Shown here piece by piece: positions 44,309 through 52,334 of a DNA stretch of 64,000 nt (position 1 is the stretch's first letter; every line of letters begins with the position of its first letter). Made by a program: the position numbers and the translations under genes. Below the pieces are notes generated by a model, which saw only the letters and a list, made by a program, of their open reading frames with translations, was not told the DNA's origin and searched no databases. Origin of the DNA: an uncultured Chitinophagaceae bacterium (lineage in GTDB: Bacteria > Bacteroidota > Bacteroidia > Chitinophagales > Chitinophagaceae); contig CALMED010000047.1 of assembly GCA_937862815.1 (NCBI GenBank), forward strand, positions 1-64,000, written 5' to 3'.

Positions 44309-44391
44309 TGCCGGGGTCTTAGACTACCCACACGACCCGGCTGCTAACGCGGAGAGTTGCCTATCTTTCAGAATCGTTTAAACAGCCCGGC

Positions 44392-45246
44392 ATGACCGCA
44401 CCGCTCCGTTTTCTTTTTGTTACCCTGCTGGCTACAGCTGCATACCAGCCGGCCACCGGCCAGCAACACCTAACCGCGGTGAGCTTCAATATCCGGTACG
44501 ACAATCCCGCCGACGGGGCCCAGGCCTGGCCTCACCGGTTGCCCGTGGTGCTGCGCTTTCTCACCCGGGAACAACCCGACCTGCTGGGTCTGCAGGAAGT
44601 GCTGCACCACCAATACATGCAGCTCGACTCCGCCCTGCCGGGCTACACCTCGGTGGCGGCCGGTCGCACAGATGGGAAAATAGCCGGCGAAATGAACCCG
44701 GTGTTCTTCCGAAAAGACCGGTTTCAGCTGCTCCAATCCAATACGTTCTGGCTCTCCGAAACACCCGGCATCGCCGGCTCCAGGGCCTGGGGCGCCGGGC
44801 TACCCCGGATCGTTACCTGGGTGGAGCTGCTGGACCGGCAACGGCAGCGACGTCTCTTCTTCTTCAACACGCATTTTGCCCACGACTCCGAGGCGGCACG
44901 CACCCGCAGCGCCGCCCTGCTGCGGCGGATGGTGGACAGCATCGCCGCGGGCGCCCCTTTCTTCCTCACAGGCGACTTCAACATGCCGCCCACCGCCGAG
45001 GGCTATGCCCTTCTCACACAGTCCCCGCGCCTGCTGCACGACAGTTATGTGATTGCCGAAACCCCTCCCCAGGGACCGACCGATACCTTCAACGGCTTTT
45101 CCGGCCAGCCCCATCCCGGCCGCATCGACTACATCTTTGTGAGCAACGGCCTGCGGGTACTGCAGCACCGCACGGTTTACAGAAAAGAAAACGGCCTCTT
45201 TATTTCCGACCACTGGCCGGTGGTGGCCGGAGTGCTGGTTCCCTGA
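44392..45246 (+). CDS. Secreted endonuclease/exonuclease/phosphatase-family hydrolase
   Basis: 284 residues with a signal peptide (FLFVTLLATAAYQPATGQ). All EEP motifs are present in order: AVSFNIRYDN, LLGLQEVLHHQ (metal-binding Glu), FFNTHFAHDS, LTGDFNMPP, and RIDYIFVS...SDHWPVVA (catalytic His). Family members hydrolyse phosphodiester or phosphomonoester bonds in nucleic acids, phospholipids or inositol phosphates; the exported form in Bacteroidota is usually uncharacterised. A single gene. Confidence 0.93.
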   Translation: MTAPLRFLFVTLLATAAYQPATGQQHLTAVSFNIRYDNPADGAQAWPHRLPVVLRFLTREQPDLLGLQEVLHHQYMQLDSALPGYTSVAAGRTDGKIAGEMNPVFFRKDRFQLLQSNTFWLSETPGIAGSRAWGAGLPRIVTWVELLDRQRQRRLFFFNTHFAHDSEAARTRSAALLRRMVDSIAAGAPFFLTGDFNMPPTAEGYALLTQSPRLLHDSYVIAETPPQGPTDTFNGFSGQPHPGRIDYIFVSNGLRVLQHRTVYRKENGLFISDHWPVVAGVLVP

Positions 45247-45357
45247 ACATGGACTTTGTTTTCACAGGGAAAAAGCCGCAACGTATCCGGATTGGTCCAC
45301 CCCGACATCCTGCTTGTACAGCAGAAAAACCGGTTCATCCCTTTAGAACCGGGAAAC

Positions 45358-45388
45358 TTGAAAACCCGGCACGAAGCGTCTAATTTTA
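45358..45388 (+). promoter_or_regulatory. Promoter-like sequence for the 45411 gene
   Basis: TTG (45358-45360), 20 nt, TAATTTTA (45381-45388), seven of eight matches to TAnnTTTG, 22 nt before the ATG. Confidence 0.5.
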
Positions 45389-45410
45389 GTATAAATCAAA
45401 CAACTGTTTT

Positions 45411-45992
45411 ATGAAAAAATTGCTAACCCTTGCGCTGGTTTTGCTGACATACGGCGCGGTGGGTCAGATATCCGGCGGCGTAAAAGCCGGTGTTAACGTC
45501 AGCAACTTTACCGGCGCCACCTTTCAAAATGCAACCCAAAAAGCACTTATCGGCTACCACGCCGGCGGCCTTCTCAACTTCAAGCTGGGTGCCGTTGCCC
45601 TCCAGCCGGAACTGCTGGTATCGGCCAGCGGCGCAAAGATTGAGCGCAGCGGGTTGACGCAGAACTACAAACTTACCTACGCCACCATCCCGGTAATGGT
45701 GCAACTCGACCTCGGCGGCTTTTACCTGGAAGGTGGTCCCCAGCTGGGCTTTAAAATCAGCGAAAGCATCCCCGACCAAACGATTGAAAACTTTGGCAAA
45801 GGACTCGACCTGGCAGCCGGCGTTGGCCTGGGCTACCGCAGCAGTATGGGCCTCGGCTTCGGGCTGCGCTACCTGGTGGGCTTGTCGAAGGTGGGCGACT
45901 TTAACCCCACAACACAGCAGAACCCCGACTTCAAACACAGCACCATCCAGGCAGGCATCTTCCTGATGGTTGGTGGCAAGAAAAAAGACTGA
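45411..45992 (+). CDS. Outer-membrane beta-barrel protein (OMP_b-brl_2/PorT-like)
   Basis: 193 residues with a signal peptide (LLTLALVLLTYGAVGQ). The mature start GGVKAGVNVSNFTG and repeated amphipathic strands (ALQPELLVSASGAKIE, ATIPVMVQLDLGGFYLEGGPQLGF, GLGFGLRYLVGLSKVG) are typical of the small eight-stranded barrels of this phylum. It carries a promoter-like sequence upstream and a hairpin downstream and is probably a single-gene unit. Role unknown. Confidence 0.92.
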   Translation: MKKLLTLALVLLTYGAVGQISGGVKAGVNVSNFTGATFQNATQKALIGYHAGGLLNFKLGAVALQPELLVSASGAKIERSGLTQNYKLTYATIPVMVQLDLGGFYLEGGPQLGFKISESIPDQTIENFGKGLDLAAGVGLGYRSSMGLGFGLRYLVGLSKVGDFNPTTQQNPDFKHSTIQAGIFLMVGGKKKD

Positions 45993-46013
45993 TGCACGTC
46001 CCGGTCATCTTAC

Positions 46014-46046
46014 AACACCCTTTCGACTCCTTGCCGAAAGGGTGTT
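46014..46046 (+). terminator. Hairpin terminator after the beta-barrel gene
   Basis: Perfect 12-bp stem AACACCCTTTCG / CGAAAGGGTGTT with a 9-nt loop, 21 nt after the stop; the T-run is short. Confidence 0.6.
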
Positions 46047-46096
46047 CTCATTGCTCCCACACAGTTGAGGCAGCTGTTTCATTCCTGCATTAAGCT

Positions 46097-47263
46097 ATGT
46101 TTATGCGAATCCTTCTCTTCCTCTTCCTGCTGGCAGGCCCCGGCGGGCTGGCCGCCCAGCAAACAAACACCAATGGTGCCCTGGGTCTGCCCGGTGATAA
46201 CCTCAACCTCTACGCGGCGCTCAAACTGTTCCAGGAATGCAAAACCCTGGAAGAGTTTGAGCAAAAACTCAACGACGAGGAACAGAAAATCAACAACCTC
46301 GACCTGGACGGTAATAACGAAACCGACTATATCCATGTGTCCGACCAGGTGAAAGACGGCGTGCACAACATCACCCTGGAAATTGCGCTGTCTGAAAATG
46401 AAAAACAGGCCGTGGCAGTTTTCATCGTTTCAAAAACCGGCGAGGAGGAAGTGCAGATCCAGGTGGTGGGCGATGAAGACCTGTACGGAAAAGATTACAT
46501 CATTGAACCCAACTACGAAGAAGCCGGCGGCACACCCAACCCCGGATATACGGGTAACAATACCGCCCGTGAGGAGGGCGAAACGTATGAACTGCGGAGC
46601 ACTTCGTTTCGCGAAGTGTACCAATGGCCCATTATCCGGTTCATCTATGTGCCGGCTTACCGGCCCTGGTTATCGCCGTGGTACCGGGGCTACTACCCGT
46701 CTTGGTGGCGCCCCTGGCGACCCTACTGGTGGCATTGGTATTACGGGTACCACTACCACTGGAATTACTGGTACTACGGGTACTACCGCCGCTGGGGCTG
46801 GTACCGTTACCAGCACTGGCACAGCTGGTACTATGGTCCGGGGAGCTGGCGGCAGCGTTCCGGGACTTACCATGCCCGTTACAAGGCGGGCGACTACCGT
46901 AAAACGTATTCCAGGCCCGAATCGGTTACCGATGGTTCGGCTGCCTTCAAGACCCGGTTTCCCACCGCGCCCACTGCGGCCAAATTGCCGCCTCCCGCCA
47001 AAGTGCCAACGTTTGAACCCTCATTGGTTAAACCGGTGAGCCGTCCCGCACCTACGGGCCAACCATCAAAACCTGGCGTCACGAAACCGGCTGTTAACCG
47101 CCCGGCAACAAAACCCACCGTTACGCGACCGCAGCCCGCCAAGCCGGTTACCCGTCCGTCTAGCAAGCCTGCCACCAAACCAGCCACCCGGCCAACGGGA
47201 ACCCGCCCGGCCACCCGGCCAGTCAGCAAGCCCGTAACCCCAGCAAAAAACGGAAACAACTGA
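46097..47263 (+). CDS. Exported protein with a Trp/Tyr/Arg-rich centre and Pro/Thr/Lys tail
   Basis: 388 residues. Signal peptide (LLFLFLLAGPGGLAAQ). Residues about 25-140 form a conserved-looking domain (NLYAALKLFQECKTLEEFEQKLND, NNLDLDGNNETDYIHV, QVVGDEDLYGKDYIIEPNY) with an acidic Asp/Asn loop. Residues about 190-255 are extremely rich in Trp, Tyr, Arg and His (YPSWWRPWRPYWWHWYYGYH). From about 295 the protein is a Pro/Thr/Lys/Arg/Ala repeat tail (TRPATRPVSKPV). Such tails can bind cell wall or polysaccharide, but that is inference. Family not recognised. Confidence 0.85.
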   Translation: MFMRILLFLFLLAGPGGLAAQQTNTNGALGLPGDNLNLYAALKLFQECKTLEEFEQKLNDEEQKINNLDLDGNNETDYIHVSDQVKDGVHNITLEIALSENEKQAVAVFIVSKTGEEEVQIQVVGDEDLYGKDYIIEPNYEEAGGTPNPGYTGNNTAREEGETYELRSTSFREVYQWPIIRFIYVPAYRPWLSPWYRGYYPSWWRPWRPYWWHWYYGYHYHWNYWYYGYYRRWGWYRYQHWHSWYYGPGSWRQRSGTYHARYKAGDYRKTYSRPESVTDGSAAFKTRFPTAPTAAKLPPPAKVPTFEPSLVKPVSRPAPTGQPSKPGVTKPAVNRPATKPTVTRPQPAKPVTRPSSKPATKPATRPTGTRPATRPVSKPVTPAKNGNN

Positions 47264-47296
47264 ATTGCTGCAGGGCAAAAAATCAAAACAACAAAG

Positions 47297-47328
47297 CAGG
47301 CTGCTTCCCGTGGAAAGCAGCCTGTTTT
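47297..47328. terminator. Bidirectional terminator between convergent genes
   Basis: 10-bp stem CAGGCTGCTT / AAGCAGCCTG with an 8-nt loop, then TTTT; A-rich on the left side. It lies between the W/Y-rich gene (+) and aqpZ (-). Confidence 0.75.
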
Positions 47329-47355
47329 GCTAAAAACGCTGTCCTGTCCGGGTGA

Positions 47356-48033
47356 TCAGGCACCCCGCAGCCACTTGTACACCATGCCCGCGCAGGCGGC
47401 CGCCACTACCGGCACTACCATAAACAACCAGAGTTGCTCCAGCGCCCATCCGCCCACGAATACCGCCTGGCTGATGCTGCGGGCCGGGTTGACCGATGTA
47501 TTGGTAACGGGAATGCTGATGAGATGAATCAACGTCAAGGCCAGCCCGATAGCAATACCGGCGAAGCCCTGCGGCGCTTTTTCATCGGTGGCGCCCAGGA
47601 TCACCAGCAGGAACATGAAGGTCATCACAAACTCGGTGACCAATGCGGCGGTCATGCTGTAGTTGCCCGGCGAATGTTCGCCGTACCCGTTGGCGGCAAA
47701 GGAGCCGATGTTGCTGCCGTTACCGGTGGCAATAACATACAGCACGCCTGCCGCTGCCAATGCGCCCAGCACCTGTGCCAGCACATAGGGAAGAAGGGCG
47801 TTGGCGGCAAAACGTCCGCCTGCCCACAGCCCGATGGTGACGGCTGGGTTGAGGTGGGCGCCGGAAATATGCCCCAGGGCATAGGCACTGGTGAGTACCG
47901 TTAACCCAAACGCCAGCGAAACGCCCAGGAGGCCAATGCCCACACCGGGAAAAGCGGCGGCCAGCACGGCACTGCCGCAACCGCCCAGCACCAGCCAGAA
48001 GGTGCCGAGAAATTCTGCTGCATACGATTTCAT
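47356..48033 (-). CDS. aqpZ: Aquaporin Z
   Basis: 225 residues from the Met at 48033 ([20 protein letters not shown]), the usual AqpZ start; the ORF extends 18 codons upstream. Six transmembrane helices and both NPA loops are present: HLNPAVTIG and TSVNPARS. The helix [21 protein letters not shown] matches the water-selective AqpZ signature, with the narrow-filter His and Arg conserved, and [15 protein letters not shown] is typical of AqpZ rather than glycerol facilitators. It conducts water across the inner membrane. Confidence 0.96.
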   Translation of the reverse strand: MKSYAAEFLGTFWLVLGGCGSAVLAAAFPGVGIGLLGVSLAFGLTVLTSAYALGHISGAHLNPAVTIGLWAGGRFAANALLPYVLAQVLGALAAAGVLYVIATGNGSNIGSFAANGYGEHSPGNYSMTAALVTEFVMTFMFLLVILGATDEKAPQGFAGIAIGLALTLIHLISIPVTNTSVNPARSISQAVFVGGWALEQLWLFMVVPVVAAACAGMVYKWLRGA

Positions 48034-48098
48034 ATCTGTGATTGAATTGGTGAAAAACGTTCTTTGCCGGCGGTGAGCAACAGCCAATGCACCCCGGG

Positions 48099-48539
48099 TT
48101 AACAGCCGCAGTGCCCGGTAACGGCCATTTCCGCAGCGGCTTTACCCGGGAAGCTGACCTGCAGGCTGCCGGTTACCGGAACCGGCTCCGGCTGCGTGGA
48201 TGTGCCTTCGGTTAACGAAAGCTCCACCCGGTAGCCTTCTCCCTCATACACCATGCGGCGGCCACCATTCTGCAGGGGTTCCAACTTCATGCGGTTGAGC
48301 AGTACCACCTTTCCGTCGAGCATCATCGACGCTGCTCCGCTGCCATCGGGACGGGCATTGTTATCGTTCACCAATACAAAACCGCTGTTGGCCGTCAAAA
48401 GGCAGGTGCATCCCGCCCGGAAAGCGTGGGGCAGCTCCGTAAAACTGCCCACCAGCACAGCCGGCTGCTGCCCGTTGTTGTTCACACACGACCGGAAGAT
48501 GATCAGGGTGGCAAGAAAGAGCAATAAACTACGAACCAT
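48099..48539 (-). CDS. Small lipoprotein of unknown function
   Basis: 146 residues. A hydrophobic N-terminus with a probable lipobox (IFRSC) followed by VNNNGQQPA. The mature part has a conserved-looking middle ([37 protein letters not shown]; a single segment of strands) and ends with a Cys pair (GHCGC). No family recognised. It sits 11 nt downstream of the DUF4377/META gene on the same strand, so it is probably co-transcribed. Confidence 0.78.
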   Translation of the reverse strand: MVRSLLLFLATLIIFRSCVNNNGQQPAVLVGSFTELPHAFRAGCTCLLTANSGFVLVNDNNARPDGSGAASMMLDGKVVLLNRMKLEPLQNGGRRMVYEGEGYRVELSLTEGTSTQPEPVPVTGSLQVSFPGKAAAEMAVTGHCGC

Positions 48540-48550
48540 CGAAGCTGGTT

Positions 48551-49216
48551 TTAATCGCCCTTGCGGAAGCGGAGTAATTCCTTCCCCGTTTCATCATATA
48601 AAAAGAGGCGGAGTTGTTCCCGTTTATACGTGCGTGCGGCCTGTACGGCCGCCCGGAACTGACGGCTTACCGGCCGTTGTGTGCACCCGGTTCCCTGCGC
48701 CGGCAGCCCGCTGAACTGCAGGCGGCCTCCGTCTTCCAGCCGGAACGATCCGCGGAATGCTTCACATCCATCGTGTCCCAGGAACTGCAGGTTGTTAACC
48801 TGCAATTCGAGGTAAGGACGCTGTGCGGGAAGCTCCGTCACTCCTTCCATGTGCTCGAGCCACCAGCTATCGTTGATCAACACCTGCGGGTCGGCTGTTT
48901 TTTCGAGTACACGGATCAAACGGTACCGAATAGACGAACCATCGGCAGGAACCTGGCCGGCCGGCAGCCGGGTCTCCTCCACTTCCAGCTTGTAGCGGTA
49001 TCCTGTTTCAAATTCAAATCCTTCGATGGGCGAATAAAACTGCTGCCACCCGCCTTCTTTGAATTCATTGCGCTGCACCTGCAGGCAGGTGGTGGGCATC
49101 ACCCCGGCGGTGCAGGGCTTTTTAAAACTGTTCACCCAAAAGATCATGCCGGAAGATGGTTGTTTTGACAGGGTTGCGCAGGAAAGACACAGCAGGAGCA
49201 GCGTATATGCTTTCAT
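48551..49216 (-). CDS. DUF4377 plus META-domain lipoprotein
   Basis: 221 residues. N-terminal hydrophobic signal with a probable lipobox (LLLLCLSC). Residues about 24-100 match DUF4377 (IFWVNSFKKPCTAG, CLQVQRNE, YRYKLEVEE). Residues about 115-220 form an HslJ-type META domain: WWLEHMEGVTELPAQRPYLEL, FLGHDGCEAFRGSF (the conserved GCNxxxG-like loop), and ALTLF-like end KREQLRLFLYD. META domains in HslJ are linked to novobiocin and heat-shock tolerance; specific role here unknown. The neighbouring gene upstream also carries a META domain. Confidence 0.88.
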   Translation of the reverse strand: MKAYTLLLLCLSCATLSKQPSSGMIFWVNSFKKPCTAGVMPTTCLQVQRNEFKEGGWQQFYSPIEGFEFETGYRYKLEVEETRLPAGQVPADGSSIRYRLIRVLEKTADPQVLINDSWWLEHMEGVTELPAQRPYLELQVNNLQFLGHDGCEAFRGSFRLEDGGRLQFSGLPAQGTGCTQRPVSRQFRAAVQAARTYKREQLRLFLYDETGKELLRFRKGD

Positions 49217-49226
49217 AAAACGGCTT

Positions 49227-50171
49227 TTATTTCTTTACGGCCACAAACTTCATGGCGGGAGCCATGCGGCTTCTGCTGAACTGCAATACCCCCTCGTTGA
49301 TGGTGTAGTCGGTTACCTCTTCCAGCGCCTTAAGAAAAGCCTGTTCCTGTTCGGGTACCCTGCAGGCCATACGGGTTACCGCCGCCCTCCCGATCTTGAT
49401 GCGGTTCATCCCGCTTGTTTCAAACCCTGCATTCACAATATTGCAACCGGTGTGGCCGGTAAGACGGCCGGTTGCTGCGTTAAAAATGAGATGGGGTTCC
49501 TTCACCCATCCTTCCTGTACCGGCCGGCCCCGCAACTCCGTGAGTTTCCAGTACGTGCCACTCAGTTCCGTAGCATTTTCTGCGAGTACGGGCCGGGGGC
49601 TGATCCCTTTCTTCAGCACGTATTTATCGGCCAGGCTGCCGCTGACCTTCTGGCCGCCTTTATCCAGCTGGGTCAATCTGTTCTCTCCCACCTGGTACTG
49701 TGTGCCGTCAAACGCTCCGCCTTTGAGTGTAATCACCGAGCCGGCATCGTTCCAGTTGAATGTGCCGGCAGATACCTGCGCTTTCCCTTCTTTTCCCTTG
49801 TACAGGGTGCTGAGCGTGAAGGTGTTATTCGTTGCCAGAGTAAGAATGGTTTCGATGCCTTCGCAGTCGGCGCAGGGCAATACTCCCCGGTAAGCGCCGT
49901 GCCAGTCGAGTGTGTTCCGGCTGCTGTGCGCCCCATCGGGCTTTGTTACGGCGGGTCTGGTGGCCGGCTTCACCGGTTGCTTTTGTTCAGCTGGCTCTTT
50001 GTTGGAAGCCGGCTCCGGTTGCGGCTCCACGGGCTCAGCAAGGGCTGCGGTATCCGCGGCAGGGGTTGTGGCGCTGTCGGCCGGCGGCGCAGCGGCGTTA
50101 TCATCGGCCGGGTTGCCACAGGAATAAGCGATAAAGACCATACAGGAAAAGAGAAGTTGCTTCAGGTTCAT
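49227..50171 (-). CDS. NlpE-like plus META-domain lipoprotein
   Basis: 314 residues from the Met at 50171, giving a signal peptide with lipobox AYSC. A Pro/Ala/Glu/Lys-rich tether (about 20-88) holds it off the membrane. Residues about 92-205 are NlpE N-terminal-like: WHGAYRGVLPCADCEGIET with the CxxC pair, and TLATNNTFTLSTLY. Residues about 210-314 are an HslJ-type META domain: SGTYWKLTELRGRPV, GHTGCNIVNAGFE, and MACRVPEQEQAFLKALEEVTDY. E. coli NlpE monitors lipoprotein traffic and surface contact through Cpx; whether this one signals is unknown. It ends 10 nt before the next META-domain gene, so an operon is likely. Confidence 0.9.
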   Translation of the reverse strand: MNLKQLLFSCMVFIAYSCGNPADDNAAAPPADSATTPAADTAALAEPVEPQPEPASNKEPAEQKQPVKPATRPAVTKPDGAHSSRNTLDWHGAYRGVLPCADCEGIETILTLATNNTFTLSTLYKGKEGKAQVSAGTFNWNDAGSVITLKGGAFDGTQYQVGENRLTQLDKGGQKVSGSLADKYVLKKGISPRPVLAENATELSGTYWKLTELRGRPVQEGWVKEPHLIFNAATGRLTGHTGCNIVNAGFETSGMNRIKIGRAAVTRMACRVPEQEQAFLKALEEVTDYTINEGVLQFSRSRMAPAMKFVAVKK

Positions 50172-50406
50172 GATTGTATGCATTGGAGTGAAAAAAATCT
50201 GCCTGTTTGTTTTCGGAGGGAACCGATGCAGCAGCCATTGCAGGGGCCGGAACAATCTGACCCATTCATTTGCTGTTGTTAAAATAGTAAGACCCCGCTA
50301 TACCATTGTGGCGGAATGACGAAAAAGGGATATTTCTTTTCCAAAGCTCCTGCCGGGCGGATAGGCGCTCTTATTTTGTGGAGCGACTTTTTAGCAGACG
50401 GCACAT

Positions 50407-51600
50407 TCAGCGGTCGAAAACCTGCTGCAGAAAGAATTGAAATTGCGGATTGCGTTCATAAAAAAGGATGCCGTGTTCCCACTGCCGGTGGTGACGCCGT
50501 TCTTTGCGCAGGAGTGAGTCGGCTTTGATGCGGTACGAAAAATCCACGGCTGCCGTTTGCACCTGCGGCGCCTTCCGTCGCAGAACGGATAGCGTTTTTT
50601 GCACTTCCTGCTTGGCATCGGCGCCCAGGGCCGTGGAACCGAAAGAACGGGCAAAAAGTCCGCCCTTGGTAACAGCAAAATCGTAGTGGTTGTAGCCCAC
50701 GACCACTTTTTTGAGAGAAAGGGGAGCGCCTAACGGTACCGTATTGGTGATATCTTCGAAGGTATTCACCCCCGGTATGGCCGGCGCCAGCATGGCCAGC
50801 ACCACTTTTTCATGGTGCGGGGTGGGGATATGGGTGGATTTGTATTCCTGTTCCAGTTTTTCCTGGAAGCGCCGGTTCCATTTCAACGGGTTGAAGAGGG
50901 CATGGGTGGCCACGCTGGCCCCCAGGCTGTGGGTGAGGATGGTGATGTTGGTGCGGGCATCCACCCGGCTGAGGAGGTAGCGGATGCCCAGACCCACCTT
51001 GGCCGAGTTGGCCTGGGCCTTGCCCCAGATACCTGCGGTGATGGGGTTGTCGCCCATGTCGGTGAGCCCGTCCCAGTAGATCTCCACAAAGGTGGCCGGC
51101 CGGTTCAGCTGGCGGGCAATGGTGCGCCGCAGGGAATAATAATCGGCATCGGGGTTGGGGGCGTTGAAGCCGTGAATCAGGAACACGAGGTGGCGGTTGC
51201 CCAATTGCTGCATGCTGGCCTCCATCTGCTGCAGGGCACGGTCCTGTAAGAGGCGCTGCAGCCGCAGGAACAGGCGCACACTATCGGTGCCGGTTAAACG
51301 GTATTTCTCCCGGATGAGGGTTTGCGAAAGACTGTCGTGCCGGGTGAGGGCTCCCTCCAGGGTGGCGTAGTCGGCCGTGCGGCGGCGCTGCTTCATCGAA
51401 CGGCGCTGGTGTTCCAGGTAAAAATAGTGAGGCGACACATGCAATTCGGGCGGGTAGAGATCCCCTTCGCGATCGTAGTACAACTTGACTACACCCGGTT
51501 CTTCAAGGCGGGGTGTCATCAGCACGTTGCGGGTTTTGCTGCAGGAAAGCAGGAGCAACAGGGAAAGGAGAAACAACGAAGGTGTAAGACGGGCACACAT
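50407..51600 (-). CDS. Lipoprotein alpha/beta hydrolase (DUF900-like)
   Basis: 397 residues. Lipobox-type signal (LLSLLLLLSC). After a helical N-terminal region (about 60-130) the hydrolase core begins HLVFLIHGFNAPNPDADYYSLRR, with the nucleophile elbow THSLGASVATHAL and a later KVVVGYNHYDFAVTKG. This order fits DUF900-type alpha/beta hydrolases; substrate unknown. No operon partner: the next same-strand gene upstream starts a separate unit. Confidence 0.82.
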   Translation of the reverse strand: MCARLTPSLFLLSLLLLLSCSKTRNVLMTPRLEEPGVVKLYYDREGDLYPPELHVSPHYFYLEHQRRSMKQRRRTADYATLEGALTRHDSLSQTLIREKYRLTGTDSVRLFLRLQRLLQDRALQQMEASMQQLGNRHLVFLIHGFNAPNPDADYYSLRRTIARQLNRPATFVEIYWDGLTDMGDNPITAGIWGKAQANSAKVGLGIRYLLSRVDARTNITILTHSLGASVATHALFNPLKWNRRFQEKLEQEYKSTHIPTPHHEKVVLAMLAPAIPGVNTFEDITNTVPLGAPLSLKKVVVGYNHYDFAVTKGGLFARSFGSTALGADAKQEVQKTLSVLRRKAPQVQTAAVDFSYRIKADSLLRKERRHHRQWEHGILFYERNPQFQFFLQQVFDR

Positions 51601-51633
51601 GGCCTAAAGATACACGCCCAACGCCTCCGGCCT

Positions 51634-51843
51634 TTAAGTTCCCGTCTCTTTCTTTTCAAACAGAAAGACCTCCTCAATGGGCAGGCCAAACACCTGCGCC
51701 ACCTCCCAGGCCAGCCGGAGTGAAGGGTTGTAGGTCCCTTTTTCCAGGAACACAATCGTTTCGCGCCGCACCTGCACGCGGCGGGCCAGGTCGTCCTGCG
51801 TCATCCCGGTCTTTGCCCGTAATTCGCGGATGCGGTTATTCAT
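51634..51843 (-). CDS. XRE-family transcriptional regulator, YozG-like
   Basis: 69 residues from the Met at 51843 (NNRIRELRAKTGMTQDDLARRV). The whole protein is one helix-turn-helix (TQDDLARRVQVRRETIVFLEKGTYNPSLRLAWEVAQVF) ending PIEEVFLFEKKE, the standard stand-alone XRE regulator. It overlaps the preceding membrane-protein gene by 8 nt, the typical arrangement of these regulators with a small membrane protein. It probably represses its own operon at the palindrome over the promoter. Confidence 0.93.
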   Translation of the reverse strand: MNNRIRELRAKTGMTQDDLARRVQVRRETIVFLEKGTYNPSLRLAWEVAQVFGLPIEEVFLFEKKETGT

Positions 51844-52234
51844 GACCCCCGCCTTTGAAGTGATAAAACAGCCAGCTGCCGGCAAAGAGCAGCCCCATCC
51901 CAATAATGCCCGATCCAATCAGCGGCTCGGGCTCCAGCTTGTATTTGTCGCCCACGTACATCAGCACCAGCCACCCGTAGAGCGACACAAAGTAGGAAAG
52001 GGCGGCCGCCTTGCGGATCACGGCGCGGGTGAGTTCGTCCTCCTGCGGCTCGCGGCGCCTTACGGCCTGAAGTCGCTTCCAACCCACGAAAACGGCAAAA
52101 GCCACCAGTATAATCACTCCGGCGAGGGCAGGCAGTTCGCTGCCCATCAGGGCGGTGCCGCCGCCAAAGACCCAGAGCAGGGTCGTTGCCAGCACCAGAC
52201 CGGCTACCAGGAAAACAAGGGTTACACGTGACAT
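51836..52234 (-). CDS. Small membrane protein partnered with XRE regulator (DUF2178-like)
   Basis: 132 residues with four transmembrane segments (about 3-25, 33-51, 82-98, 106-125) and a charged loop (WKRLQAVRRREPQEDELTRAVIRKA) between the first and second pairs. DUF2178-like membrane proteins are commonly encoded with small XRE regulators, as here. Role unknown. The promoter and a palindrome lie upstream at 52258-52297. Confidence 0.83.
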   Translation of the reverse strand: MSRVTLVFLVAGLVLATTLLWVFGGGTALMGSELPALAGVIILVAFAVFVGWKRLQAVRRREPQEDELTRAVIRKAAALSYFVSLYGWLVLMYVGDKYKLEPEPLIGSGIIGMGLLFAGSWLFYHFKGGGHE

Positions 52235-52257
52235 AAAACGAGATTTTGTTATAAATA

Positions 52258-52274
52258 TCTAACACTAAGTTAGA
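52258..52274. promoter_or_regulatory. Operator-like palindrome over the -7 box
   Basis: TCTAACACTAAGTTAGA: perfect 6-bp arms with a 5-nt spacer. It fully covers the -7 box of the promoter at 52265-52297, a position suited to repression by the XRE protein encoded in the operon. Confidence 0.5.
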
Positions 52275-52297
52275 AATAAATAACATCCGTTTCCAAA
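52265..52297 (-). promoter_or_regulatory. Promoter of the membrane protein/XRE operon
   Basis: Minus strand: TTTG (52297-52294), 21 nt, TAACTTAG (52272-52265), seven of eight matches to TAnnTTTG; start codon at 52234. Confidence 0.55.
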
Positions 52298-52334
52298 TTT
52301 ATTTTCCGGGGCTACATACCTACCCACCAAAGGG

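Noticed and set aside
49059-50282. 407-codon rightward ORF
   Set aside because: Antisense to the two META-domain lipoprotein genes, which have signal peptides and domain matches.
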